64,000 bases of DNA, from NCBI GenBank assembly GCA_048270225.1, contig JBLWTG010000001.1:62001-126000 (forward strand), given 5' to 3'. Positions 53,744 through 62,276 of this stretch are shown piece by piece. The notes beneath the pieces are model-generated. The model was not told where the DNA came from, made no database searches, and was given only the letters and a program-made list of their open reading frames with translations. This DNA is from Allopusillimonas sp048270225. GTDB taxonomy: Bacteria; Pseudomonadota; Gammaproteobacteria; Burkholderiales; Burkholderiaceae_B. The position numbers and the translations under genes are program-made. Each line of letters opens with the position of its first letter. Positions within the stretch are counted from its first letter, which is position 1.

Positions 53744-54874
53744 TCAGGCAATGACACCATGCTGTCTCAGGCGCTCAATCTCTGCGGGCGATCGCCCCAG
53801 TTCGGCCAACAGCGCCTCGGTATGCTGGCCGGGCACCGGGATGTTGCCAGGTTTGCCGGGGGTGCGGCTTAATCTCGGGGCGGGAGCAGGGTGCACAATA
53901 CCGTCAGTTTCGACAAAGCTGTTTCTTGCCTGACTGTGGGGGTGCGCAGCTGCCTCGTGGAAATCAAGTACTGGCGCAAAGCAGACATCGGTGCCCTCCA
54001 GGATGGCGCACCACTGCTCGCGTGTCTTGCTGGCGAACAGCTTTTCGAGTTTGGCGCGCAGCGTGGGCCAGTTGGCGCGCTCCCACTGTTGTTGGAAATC
54101 GGCGTCCTGGATATTGCACAGCTCAAGCAGTAGCGCATAGAACGCCGGCTCTATGGATCCGATGGAAATGAATTTTTCGTCGGCGCAGGCATAGCAGCCG
54201 TAAAAGGGCGCGCCGCCGTCGAGCATATTGGATTGACGCGCGTTGGTCCATTTCCCGTTGGCCAGCATGCCGTGATAGTTTGTGGCCAGGGTCGACACGC
54301 CATCGCAGATCGCGGCATCCACCACTTGTCCGCTGCCGCTGCGCCGGGCTTCGAGCAGGGCGCAGACGACGCCGAATGCAAGCATCATGGCGCCGCCGCC
54401 GATATCGCCAAGCAGATGAAGCGGCGGTGTGGGCGGGCGGTCGGCGTGGCCCATGGCATGCAGGGCGCCCGTGATGGAGATGTAGTTCAGATCGTGTCCC
54501 GCTGCGGCCGATAGCGGCCCCTGCTGTCCCCAACCTGTCATCCTGCCGTACACAAGCCCGGGGTTGCGGGCCAGGCAAATGTCCGGTCCCAAGCCCAGCC
54601 TTTCCATGACGCCGGGCCGAAAGCCCTCGATCAGCGCATCGCAGGTGTCGGCCAGTTCGAGAATGATGTCGGTCGCGCCCGGCTGCTTGACGTCCAGCGC
54701 AATGGTGCGCCTTCCGCGGTCCACGATGGTGCCGCCACCGCCCAGAAAACCCGGCGTCTTGCGGTCGACGCGAATCACTTCCGCGCCCATGTCGGCAAGC
54801 ATCATGGCGCAAAACGGACCTGGCCCTATTCCAGCAAGCTCCAGCACCCTATATCCGGTCAACGGCCCGCTCAT
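53744..54874 (-). CDS. CaiB/BaiF (family III) CoA-transferase
   Basis: A 376-residue family III CoA-transferase. It starts GPLTGYRVLELAGIGPGPFCAMMLADMGAEVIRVDRK and contains RTIALDVKQPGATDIILELADTCDALIEGFRPGVMERLGLGPD and the active-site region LHLLGDIGGGAMMLAFGVVCALLEARRSGSGQVVDAAICDG with the catalytic Asp in G-D-I-G-G-G. It also resembles alpha-methylacyl-CoA racemase, so either CoA transfer to a free acid or epimerisation of a 2-methylacyl-CoA is possible. AGGAGG lies eight bases before its ATG. Confidence 0.9.
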   Translation of the reverse strand: MSGPLTGYRVLELAGIGPGPFCAMMLADMGAEVIRVDRKTPGFLGGGGTIVDRGRRTIALDVKQPGATDIILELADTCDALIEGFRPGVMERLGLGPDICLARNPGLVYGRMTGWGQQGPLSAAAGHDLNYISITGALHAMGHADRPPTPPLHLLGDIGGGAMMLAFGVVCALLEARRSGSGQVVDAAICDGVSTLATNYHGMLANGKWTNARQSNMLDGGAPFYGCYACADEKFISIGSIEPAFYALLLELCNIQDADFQQQWERANWPTLRAKLEKLFASKTREQWCAILEGTDVCFAPVLDFHEAAAHPHSQARNSFVETDGIVHPAPAPRLSRTPGKPGNIPVPGQHTEALLAELGRSPAEIERLRQHGVIA

Positions 54875-54898
54875 ACTGGCGTCCTCCTGTGAAAGCCA

Positions 54899-55636
54899 TT
54901 ACTGTTCAAAGAACTCGGTGCGCGCCTTGAGCAGAAGCTCGACGTTGCTGTCAAAGTTTTCTTCCATGCGTGACGTAGGGCCGACCAGCGATATCGCGGT
55001 CAGCTGACCGCCCACATGGCCGGCGATGCCTATGGCGAAAACGCCTGCATTGCCTTCGTCGCGGGCGTAGTAGTATTTTTTCTCCCGTCCTTCAATCAGC
55101 TGTGCCTTCAGCGCTTCTTTGTCCACGATAGACTTGGGCGTTGCTGCGTTCATGGGCAGGGTATCGATCAGGGCCTGTGCCGCTGCTTCATCCATGGTGC
55201 CAAGCAGGGCCTTGCCCAGCGCCGACGTATGAAGATCGACGATGGTGCCGGGCTTCAGGACGTAGCGCAGCGCGCGGGGGCTTTCCTGGCAGCCGAATAT
55301 CTGTACATGATTGCCGTCCAGGTGGGCGCACATGGAGGATTCGCCGGACTGCCGACTCAGTATTTCCAGGGCCTCGGCGGCAAAAATCTGCATGGGGTCC
55401 GTAGCGGCGATGCGCTGCGCGACGCTCAGCAACCGGGCCGTGGGATGAAAGAGCCGAGTTTTGGGTGAGCGCAGCAGATAGCCGGCCTGCCTGAGGGTAT
55501 ACAGCAGGTCGGAGCAACTGCTGTCGGCCAGGCCCAAGAGCCGTGCCATTTCTGAGTTGCTCAGCGGTCTGCGCTCTTTTGCGTAGGTTTCAAACACTTG
55601 GAGGACGCGTTGTGCAGTGGGTAAGGTCTGGGGCAT
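54899..55636 (-). CDS. IclR-family regulator inside the acyl-CoA operon
   Basis: A 245-residue regulator with HTH AQRVLQVFETYAKERRPLSNSEMARLLGLADSSCSDLLYTLRQAGYLLR (residues about 8-56) and IclR effector domain (LEILSRQSGESSMCAHLDGNHVQIFGCQESP, LHTSALGKALLGTM, YYYARDEGNAGVFAIGIAGHVGG). The start at 55636 is set by the HTH homology; the frame is open to 55963 but that part overlaps the dehydrogenase gene and has no similarity. It lies between the dehydrogenase and CoA-transferase genes, so it is likely expressed with and controls the pathway. Confidence 0.9.
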   Translation of the reverse strand: MPQTLPTAQRVLQVFETYAKERRPLSNSEMARLLGLADSSCSDLLYTLRQAGYLLRSPKTRLFHPTARLLSVAQRIAATDPMQIFAAEALEILSRQSGESSMCAHLDGNHVQIFGCQESPRALRYVLKPGTIVDLHTSALGKALLGTMDEAAAQALIDTLPMNAATPKSIVDKEALKAQLIEGREKKYYYARDEGNAGVFAIGIAGHVGGQLTAISLVGPTSRMEENFDSNVELLLKARTEFFEQ

Positions 55637-55698
55637 GGTTATGAATGGTTGAGAGTGGACATCGCAAAGGCGCAGGCGTGAGTCTGCTTGCGCCAAGC

Positions 55699-56877
55699 TT
55701 ACTTCAAAGCCGAAATTCCCAATACGCTCTGAGCCATCAGCAGCGCCTGGATCTGGTTGGTGCCCTCGGCAATGCTCAGGTGGCGGGCGTCCCGATAATA
55801 GCGCTCCACCGGAAACAGGCTGGTATAGCCCGCGCCGCCGTGGACCTGCAGCGATAGTTCGGCAACCCGCAGCACGGCGTCCGTCGCATGACGCTTGGCC
55901 ATGGAGCATAGAAGGTGGCTGTCGGACGCTTTCTGGTCGAGCGCATTCGCTGCCCTGTAGCAAAGCAGGCGAGATGTCTCCACCAGCGTGAGCATATCCG
56001 CAATCATATGCTGGACGAGCTGAAAGCCTGCAATGGGGCGGCCGAACTGGCTGCGTTCCCCGGCGTATCGAACGGCCGCCTCGCAGGCCGCTTCGGCGAT
56101 GCCGAGCGCCGAGAACGCCACGACGCAGCGGCCGATATTCAGGTATTTCTTGGCAAGTGAAAAACCCGATCCCTGTCGGCCTACAAGATTGTCGCGGGGA
56201 ATCTCCACGTCATCAAAGAGCAGTTCTCCCAGGGGGCAGCTATGCATGCCCATCTTGGGTATGTCGCTGACGGACAGTCCCGGCATGTCGCGCTCGAACA
56301 GCAGGCAGGACACGCGCCGGCTGCCATCCTCCTCATCGGTCTGGAGAAACACCACGCCCAGTTCGCACACCGGTCCCAGGCTGATATACAGTTTGCGACC
56401 ATTGACGCGCCAGCCATGCTCGGTGGCGGTGGCTCGCGTTTCGATATTGGCGGCATCAGACCCGATGTTGGGCTCGCTGAGCGCGAAGCTGGCAATCGCT
56501 TCTCCGCTCAGGATGCGGGGAAGAAACCGGTCTTTCAGCGCCGGGGAGCCGCCATCGGCGAGCACGGATGCAGCAAGATTGCTGGTGCTGACGATGCTGC
56601 GCAGAGAAGGCCATACGCGTGCGACCTCCGCGATCAGCATGCCGTATGTCGTCATGGGAAGCGCAAAGCCGCCGCTGGCTTCGGGCAGCATGCCGCCCAG
56701 CAAGCCGAAGTCGCGCATGGCGCGAATGATATGCGGGGGCACCATGCGCGATTGCGCTTCGTATTCATTGACGAGGGGCGCCGCCTCGGCCTGCAGGTAA
56801 CGGCGCAGGGCGTCCTGCAGTTCGATCTGGTCGGCAGTAAGCGAAAAACTCATGCCGGCATGCTGCGCAGTGGTCAT
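55699..56877 (-). CDS. Acyl-CoA dehydrogenase
   Basis: A 392-residue FAD-dependent acyl-CoA dehydrogenase. Motifs: LSGEAIASFALSEPNIGSDAANIETRATATEHGWRVNGRKLYISLG (flavin/substrate loop), RSQFGRPIAGFQLVQHMIADMLTLVETSRLLCYRAAN, and QVHGGAGYTSLFPVERYYRDARHLSIAEGTNQIQALLMAQSVLG, where E in E-G-T is the likely catalytic base, placed as in glutaryl-/short-chain enzymes. It would introduce an alpha,beta double bond with electrons going to ETF. The start at 56877 overlaps the stop of the citryl-CoA-lyase-like gene by four bases. Confidence 0.92.
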   Translation of the reverse strand: MTTAQHAGMSFSLTADQIELQDALRRYLQAEAAPLVNEYEAQSRMVPPHIIRAMRDFGLLGGMLPEASGGFALPMTTYGMLIAEVARVWPSLRSIVSTSNLAASVLADGGSPALKDRFLPRILSGEAIASFALSEPNIGSDAANIETRATATEHGWRVNGRKLYISLGPVCELGVVFLQTDEEDGSRRVSCLLFERDMPGLSVSDIPKMGMHSCPLGELLFDDVEIPRDNLVGRQGSGFSLAKKYLNIGRCVVAFSALGIAEAACEAAVRYAGERSQFGRPIAGFQLVQHMIADMLTLVETSRLLCYRAANALDQKASDSHLLCSMAKRHATDAVLRVAELSLQVHGGAGYTSLFPVERYYRDARHLSIAEGTNQIQALLMAQSVLGISALK

Positions 56878-57641
56878 TGCGCTTCCTTTTCCGCAGCCAG
56901 AACCAGTTTCCACATCTCGGGGGCGGTCGGGCTGCCTGCTTCCTCGATGATGTGCGCAATCAGCCCGGCTGTCCGGCCGACCAGGGCCAGACCTCGTGCC
57001 GCCTTGGGGTCCAGGCCCATCTCGGCTGCGATGGCGCCCATGGCGCCCGCGCCGTTGATAGGCAGAAAGCGGCCGAACTCGGCCTGATTGATTGCGGCTA
57101 TGGCGTCGAGCAGCTTCCAGCATTTGCCGTAGTAGCCGTTGTCTGCTGATATCTTGCGCAAGGCCGGAACGCGCGGGTCGCCGTCGACATGAATAGGATG
57201 CCCCACGCCGGCTATTTTCTTTTTCTCAGCCGCGTAACGGGTAAGAAGATCCCGGGCGCGTGCTTCGAATGCGTCGGCGGCGCTGTCGTCCTGCAGGCCG
57301 ACGGTTTCGTCCAGCAGCATCTGCGCGACGTTCTGCGTGACGCCCAGGTAACGGTCGCCGGCTCCGAGCAGGCCTGCTGCAACAGCGCCCTGCATGGATT
57401 CGGGGGCGCCGAGAAAAGTCAGGCGCCCGGCCATGGAAATAGGCGTGAAGCCGTGGTCGCAGGAGGTGACGAGCAGAACGTTCATCATGCGCTTGAATCG
57501 TGCTTCCGGATAGTGGCCGAGAATACACAGACATGTCATGTCGACAAAATCGGCGTTGGGAATGATGTCGGTGGAAAGATTCTTGCCGCGTACAAAAATA
57601 TCGTCGGTGGTGGCAAAGCCAATTTTCGTGGTGATCGTCAT
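56874..57641 (-). CDS. Citryl-CoA lyase-like (citrate synthase fold) protein
   Basis: A 255-residue protein like the C-terminal citryl-CoA lyase domain of ATP-citrate lyase, shorter than citrate synthase. The two conserved histidines appear in SCDHGFTPIS (His63) and AGVGHPIHVDGDPRVPAL (His148); GRTAGLIAHIIEEAGSP is the final helix region. The segment normally N-V-D-G, holding the catalytic Asp, reads PINGAGAMG (about 195-202), so that Asp seems replaced by Ala198. It probably performs or modifies a retro-Claisen cleavage of a 3-hydroxyacyl-CoA such as citryl- or citramalyl-CoA. The start at 57641 has GAGGAA upstream and overlaps the ligase stop by four bases. Confidence 0.82.
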   Translation of the reverse strand: MTITTKIGFATTDDIFVRGKNLSTDIIPNADFVDMTCLCILGHYPEARFKRMMNVLLVTSCDHGFTPISMAGRLTFLGAPESMQGAVAAGLLGAGDRYLGVTQNVAQMLLDETVGLQDDSAADAFEARARDLLTRYAAEKKKIAGVGHPIHVDGDPRVPALRKISADNGYYGKCWKLLDAIAAINQAEFGRFLPINGAGAMGAIAAEMGLDPKAARGLALVGRTAGLIAHIIEEAGSPTAPEMWKLVLAAEKEAQ

Positions 57642-59809
57642 GCTGTTTGTTCCTCGCATTGCTGGTGTTGTTTCAGTTTGCCGTTCGTGATGAGCAGGGC
57701 GTCCAGTGGTATTGCGCCTTTGCCCATTGGTCCTACCCATACGGGGTTCAGTTCCATCTCAAGCAGTTCGTCGGCGTGGCGTTGCGCAAAGGCTGAGACC
57801 TGTCCGATGAGCGCTTCGAGCGCATCCAGGTCGCATGGCGCCTGGCCCCGCACCCCCTGCAGAATCTCCACATGGCGCAACTCGTTGATCATGGCCCGCG
57901 CGTCGCCCGGCATCAGGGGTATCATGCGATGCGTTGCATCGCGCAGTGTTTCCACAAAGACGCCGCCCAGGCCTACCGTGAGGACCAGGCCGAATGCATG
58001 GTCCCGATGTACGCCGATCAGCACTTCCCGTCCGCCTTGCGGCAACATGGCCTCCACCAGTACGCCGTCTATGCGGGCATCGGGAACGGCGGCCGCAGCG
58101 GCCTGGCAGATGCCTGTGAAAGCCTCTTCAGCCTGCTTGTCGTCGCAGATATTGAGTCTGACGCCGCCCACTTCGGTCTTGTGCGCGATGTCGGGGCTGG
58201 CCACTTTCATGACCACAGGGTAGCCGACGGCGCCGGCGATGCGGGCGGCATGCTCGGCAGTCGTAGCCACTTCACCGACGGGGAAGGGCAGGCCTTCGCG
58301 TCGCAGCAAGCCCTTGGCCTGCGCTTCGCTCATTTGCCGGCGCTCGCCATGGCCATGCTGCGTCGGCGTGTGGCTAGCCGTCGAGGCCTGCGTCTTCGCA
58401 TGAAGGGGCGATGCCGCGTCCGGCGTTCTGGCCGGCGTTGCAGGCCAGATGGCCTTCAGCGCGCCGATTGCGCTGGACAGGGAAAGAAAGGGCTGCAGCC
58501 CGCTCTGTTCCATGGCCTGGAAACCACCTCCCATCCGGCGGCTCATCCAGACCGGGACAATGGGGGTGTCCGAGCAGGCCGACACCTGGACGATGGATTG
58601 CGCAATGCCGTCAGTGACCTCGCCATAATCCATCGGGATGGGAAACAGCACCATGCCCACATTGGGATCATTGCACACGACCTGCAGGCATTCGTTCGCG
58701 GCTTCCTGGTTGCGCAGGATGTCTGCCGTCGTATCGACGGGATTGGAAATGTTTGCGAAGTCAGGCAGCAGCGATTTCAATGCCGCGTTGGTCTCTTCGG
58801 TGAACGCGGCCATGGGCAGTCTGGCGGTGCCGGCGATGTCGGTTGCCAGCGCGGCGGTGCCGCCCGAAAACGTGTAAATGCACAGACCACTGCCCGGTCT
58901 GGGCTGCGGCAGCGTCAACAGCCGCGCGACGGCAAGCAATTGGTCCAGATCATTGACTTCAATGGCGCCGAACTGGCGGAAGACGGCGCTGTTGACCGCA
59001 GCGCTGCCCGCAATCGAGGCGGTATGCGACTGGGCGGCGCGCGCACCGGCCTCGGAATGGCCGACCTTCAGAATGACGACGGGCTTGTTTTGTTGTCGCG
59101 CCAGCGCCAGCGCCGCGGTAAGGCGCCGGCCGTCCTTGATGCCTTCCATCAATAGCCCGATCACCTTGATCTGGGGATCGTTGGCCATGTGGGCAATGAA
59201 ATCGGGGATTTCCAGGTCGACCTCGTTGCCTGCGGAAAACCAAAGTCCCACGCCTTGCCCGAAACTCAGACCCTGCAGCAGATTGCGTCCCAGGCCACCG
59301 CCCTGGGTGGCCAATCCGATGGCACCGGCGTTCAGGTCGTTTTTGTAGGCCGGCGAGAAGGTCATGCCGATTCGGTCGCGCACATTCACAAAGCCGGGGC
59401 AGTTCGGACCATATACATGCAGGCCGGTTTCCCGGCACAGATCAGTAATTTCTTTTTCTAGTTGGTGTCCTGTTTCGCCCGCCTCGGAAAAGCCTGAGGA
59501 AAATACAACGGCGTAAGGAATCTCGCGTTCCACACACTGCCGCAAGGCCTCGATGACCAGCGTTGCATTCACAATGATCAGGGCCACATCAATCCGTGCC
59601 GGCGGCAGGTCGCGAAGCGAGGGCCAGCATGGCGCGTCGCCTATGGTCTTATAGGCGGGATTGACCGCATACACTGTGCCTTTGAGGCTCGAGTGCTGCG
59701 TCAGATTTGTGTAGAGACGTCCGCCCTGGCTGGCCGGGCGTGACGATGCACCGACAACGGCGACGTTGGTGGGGTTGATGAAGCGGTCCAGGTCGGCGAA
59801 GGGTTTCAT
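57638..59809 (-). CDS. NDP-forming acyl-CoA synthetase (acetate-CoA ligase family)
   Basis: A 723-residue fused alpha/beta enzyme related to succinyl-CoA synthetase and ADP-forming acetyl-CoA synthetase. CoA-binding domain: TNVAVVGASSRPASQGGRLYTNLTQHSS (residues about 12-39). Ligase domain: LATQGGGLGRNLLQGLSFGQGVGLWFSAGNEVDLEIPDFI and the phosphohistidine segment GARAAQSHTASIAGSAAV. ATP-grasp domain from about residue 490: AKGLLRREGLPFPVGEVATTAEHAARIAGAVGYPVVMKVASPDIAHKTEVGGVRL. It would couple acyl-CoA formation to ATP/ADP. It overlaps the MaoC and lyase-like genes by ATGA on both sides. Confidence 0.92.
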   Translation of the reverse strand: MKPFADLDRFINPTNVAVVGASSRPASQGGRLYTNLTQHSSLKGTVYAVNPAYKTIGDAPCWPSLRDLPPARIDVALIIVNATLVIEALRQCVEREIPYAVVFSSGFSEAGETGHQLEKEITDLCRETGLHVYGPNCPGFVNVRDRIGMTFSPAYKNDLNAGAIGLATQGGGLGRNLLQGLSFGQGVGLWFSAGNEVDLEIPDFIAHMANDPQIKVIGLLMEGIKDGRRLTAALALARQQNKPVVILKVGHSEAGARAAQSHTASIAGSAAVNSAVFRQFGAIEVNDLDQLLAVARLLTLPQPRPGSGLCIYTFSGGTAALATDIAGTARLPMAAFTEETNAALKSLLPDFANISNPVDTTADILRNQEAANECLQVVCNDPNVGMVLFPIPMDYGEVTDGIAQSIVQVSACSDTPIVPVWMSRRMGGGFQAMEQSGLQPFLSLSSAIGALKAIWPATPARTPDAASPLHAKTQASTASHTPTQHGHGERRQMSEAQAKGLLRREGLPFPVGEVATTAEHAARIAGAVGYPVVMKVASPDIAHKTEVGGVRLNICDDKQAEEAFTGICQAAAAAVPDARIDGVLVEAMLPQGGREVLIGVHRDHAFGLVLTVGLGGVFVETLRDATHRMIPLMPGDARAMINELRHVEILQGVRGQAPCDLDALEALIGQVSAFAQRHADELLEMELNPVWVGPMGKGAIPLDALLITNGKLKQHQQCEEQTA

Positions 59810-60318
59810 GCCGACACTCCCGCTGTACGCATCAGCATGGCAAAGTCCGCCTGCACGACAACTTCGCCACGCTGGTTGACGGCTTCGCGGCGAAACACGA
59901 TTCTGTCGCGTCCGGGTTTTGCATCCTGTTGCCGCTCGACTACAGTGATGCGCGCATGAATAGTATCGCCGATGAAGGTCGGCTTCGGAAAGCGGCAGTT
60001 CAGGTCTATGAGGGCCAGAACGCAGGGCTCGAGCCGCCGGTATTCCAGTGTCTGGGTTGTCAGGCCGGACAGCACCGACAGCACCAGCAGCCCGTGTGCG
60101 ATGCGCTGGCCGAAGCGGGTCGATTTGGCATATTCGTCATCGACGTGCAGGCGATTGAAATCACCCGACAGACCGGCGAAACAGGTGATGTCGCTTTCTG
60201 TGATGGTGCGGCCCGCCGATTCGAAGGCATAGCCAATGCTGGGCAACGGATCGGATGCGGTCGAGGCGCCATCCAGTGGCTGGGTTGAGGGGCTGGTCTG
60301 AGTCGAAGTAGCTTGCAT
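59806..60318 (-). CDS. MaoC-family dehydratase
   Basis: A 170-residue single hotdog-fold protein with the R-hydratase pattern GRTITESDITCFAGLSGDFNRLHVDDEYAKSTRFGQRIAHGLLVLSVLSGL; the catalytic pair is D of SGDFN and H of RLHVD. It would hydrate an enoyl-CoA, here perhaps a mesaconyl- or itaconyl-type thioester. Residues 1-25 are a Thr/Ser-rich leader of no recognised function. The following ligase gene overlaps by four bases. Confidence 0.9.
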   Translation of the reverse strand: MQATSTQTSPSTQPLDGASTASDPLPSIGYAFESAGRTITESDITCFAGLSGDFNRLHVDDEYAKSTRFGQRIAHGLLVLSVLSGLTTQTLEYRRLEPCVLALIDLNCRFPKPTFIGDTIHARITVVERQQDAKPGRDRIVFRREAVNQRGEVVVQADFAMLMRTAGVSA

Positions 60319-60357
60319 GATTGGGTGTCTCCTCCCCGGTTTTGAAGTCGTCGTTGT

Positions 60358-61110
60358 TTAGCTGGCGTAGCGGCCGCCGGTGACGTGCAATGTTTCGCCG
60401 GTAATGAATCCGGCGCGCGCCGAGGCCAGGAAGGTTACTGCGTCGGCGATATCCTCAACTGCGCCCAGGCGCTGTACGGGCTGGCGGTTCAGCGCATTGG
60501 TGCGCAAGGTTTCGTAGGTGGACAGCGCCCGGATCAAATCTGTTTCGACGAAGCCTGGCGCGACAGCGTTGGCGGTAATGTTGAATTTTCCCTGTTCGTA
60601 GGCCAGGGAACGCGTAAATCCAATAAGGCCGGCTTTGGCGGCGGAGTAGTTGGTTTGCCCGGGATTGCCAAGATGGGCGCGCGACGCGATGTTGATCACA
60701 CGGCCCCATTTTTTTTCCATCATGGAAGGCAAGGCTGCTTTGGTGCAGTAGTAGGCGCCTTTCAGAATCGTGTCTACGACGGCGTCCCAGTCGGCCTCGG
60801 GCATTTTTGTCAGGTATTTGTCGCGGGTGAAACCGGCGTTGTTGACCAGAATGTCGATGGATCCGAATTCGCTGACGGCGCGGTCGGCCAGGTTCTGCAC
60901 CTGTTGCGGGTCGCACACGTCCGCCACGACGCCGACGGCCTGATGTCCGGCATCAGTCAGGCGGGACGTGGCAGCCTGGACCGCGTCGGCATTGATGTCG
61001 GTGATCACGATACGGGCGCCTTCCTGCGCCATGGCCTGGGCGCACGCGAAGCCTATGCCTCGCCCCGACCCTGTGATGAGGGCGACCTTTCCTGTGAGTT
61101 GCAGATCCAT
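60358..61110 (-). CDS. SDR-family 3-oxoacyl reductase-like dehydrogenase
   Basis: A 250-residue short-chain dehydrogenase of FabG type. NAD(P) motif TGSGRGIGFACAQAMAQEGARIVITDINADA (residues about 14-44; the acid after the second strand hints at NAD), NNAG motif DILVNNAGFTRD, catalytic Ser/Tyr/Lys in INIASRAHLGNPGQTNYSAAKAG, and the C-terminal FITGETLHVTGGRYAS. The start at 61110 has AAAGGAAG upstream; the frame extends upstream without homology. First gene of the operon, it would reduce or oxidise a 3-oxoacyl/3-hydroxyacyl-CoA. Confidence 0.93.
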   Translation of the reverse strand: MDLQLTGKVALITGSGRGIGFACAQAMAQEGARIVITDINADAVQAATSRLTDAGHQAVGVVADVCDPQQVQNLADRAVSEFGSIDILVNNAGFTRDKYLTKMPEADWDAVVDTILKGAYYCTKAALPSMMEKKWGRVINIASRAHLGNPGQTNYSAAKAGLIGFTRSLAYEQGKFNITANAVAPGFVETDLIRALSTYETLRTNALNRQPVQRLGAVEDIADAVTFLASARAGFITGETLHVTGGRYAS

Positions 61111-61201
61111 CTTCTTCCTTTGTGTTGAGGGTCGTACCGTTTCGGGCCGAGCCTGTTCTGATGTTGTCGTTAATTCATTAATTATTACCGTATGCCGAAG
61201 A

Positions 61202-61268
61202 AGTATACGTGTAGTCGTAAATAATTGCAATTAATTTCGAGTTATCGTTATAATTGACGACATGTCGT
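61202..61268. promoter_or_regulatory. Divergent promoters sharing one -35 hexamer, with palindromic operator
   Basis: The self-complementary hexamer TTGCAA (61225-61230) serves as -35 in both directions. To the right, an 18-bp spacer leads to a perfect TATAAT (61249-61254) driving the Bug gene. To the left, a 17-bp spacer leads to TATACT on the minus strand (61207-61202) driving the SDR operon. The perfect 12-bp palindrome ACGACATGTCGT (61257-61268) covers the expected Bug start site; GTCGTAA recurs at 61214-61220 and 61264-61270, 50 bp apart. The nearby IclR protein is the obvious candidate binder. Confidence 0.6.
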
Positions 61269-61310
61269 AATAATAACGGCATAAGCCCATAACAAACAGA
61301 GGAGATAACG

Positions 61311-62276
61311 ATGTCATTTTTGAAATTCCTGTCCGTGGCAGCACTCGGCCTCGCCACACTGACAGCGCTGCCTGCGAACGCGGAATATCCCGACCAGCCC
61401 GTCAAGGTCTATGTGGGGTTTGCGCCTGGCGGCGCCACCGATTTGCTCGCGCGGTTCTATGCCGAGCAGCTTTCGCGCAAGCTGGGTCACCCGTTCATTG
61501 TTGAAAACCGTCCCGGCGCCGGGGGAAATGTTGCCATCCAGTCACTCACCAATGCCAAGCCCGACGGCTATACCATTGCCATGGGCGCCAACTACATTGC
61601 TTCCAATGCGGCGCTCAAGCGCAATAACTATGATTGGGACAAGCAGCTTGCGCCCATCGCCCTGATCGCGTCAACGCCCAACATCCTGGTCGTTCCGCCC
61701 AAGTCCCCGTTCAACAGCGTGGACGACATCATCAAGGCAGCGACCAAGCCGGGCGCCTTCCTGACCTTCGGCTCGGCGGGCGTGGGTTCGTCCATTCATC
61801 TGTCCGGCGAGCTATTCAAGGCCATGACGGGCGCGAAACTGACGCATGTGCCTTACAAAGGCGTGTCGCCCGCGGAGGTGGCGCTCATGGCCGGCGATAT
61901 CGACATGATGTTCGGCAGCGTCTCTACTGAAGTGCCGCTGGTGCAGTCCGGCAAGCTGAAGATACTGGCCGTCACGGGACTGGAGCGTATGAAGGTGTTT
62001 CCTGATGTGCCGACACTGGATGAGGCCGGGTTGAAGGGCTTTAACGTCGGCGCTTCGTATGTACTGGTCGCACCGGCCAATGTGCCTGCTGATGTCATGC
62101 AGCGGCTCAGCCAGGCGGTTGAGGAGATCAATGCGGGGGAGGAGGCGGCCGCCTATACCGCGCGCCTGTATGCTTCCCCCATGAAAGGCGGCCCGGTCCA
62201 GGCCAAGGCCTTCCTGAAGTCCGAGTATGAAAAGTGGAACAAGCTGGTTGCCGACAACAAGCTTTCGCTGGAGTAG
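61311..62276 (+). CDS. Bug-family (tripartite tricarboxylate) substrate-binding protein
   Basis: A 321-residue periplasmic receptor. The Sec signal MSFLKFLSVAALGLATLTALPANA is followed by YPDQPVKVYVGFAPGGATDLLARFYAEQLSRKLGHPFIVENRPGAGGNVAIQSL, the signature of Bug/TctC proteins, then GYTIAMGANYIASN and FLTFGSAGVGSSIHLSGELFKAMTGAKLTHVPYKGVSPAEVALMAGDIDMMFG. AGAGGAG precedes the ATG. TctAB membrane partners are not encoded here, as is usual for orphan Bug genes. By position it should recognise the acid degraded by the divergent operon. Confidence 0.95.
   Translation: MSFLKFLSVAALGLATLTALPANAEYPDQPVKVYVGFAPGGATDLLARFYAEQLSRKLGHPFIVENRPGAGGNVAIQSLTNAKPDGYTIAMGANYIASNAALKRNNYDWDKQLAPIALIASTPNILVVPPKSPFNSVDDIIKAATKPGAFLTFGSAGVGSSIHLSGELFKAMTGAKLTHVPYKGVSPAEVALMAGDIDMMFGSVSTEVPLVQSGKLKILAVTGLERMKVFPDVPTLDEAGLKGFNVGASYVLVAPANVPADVMQRLSQAVEEINAGEEAAAYTARLYASPMKGGPVQAKAFLKSEYEKWNKLVADNKLSLE

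Noticed and set aside
55637..55963. N-terminal extension of the IclR regulator in the acyl-CoA operon
   Set aside because: The extra 109 codons overlap the dehydrogenase gene and show no similarity; the HTH begins right after the ATG at 55636.
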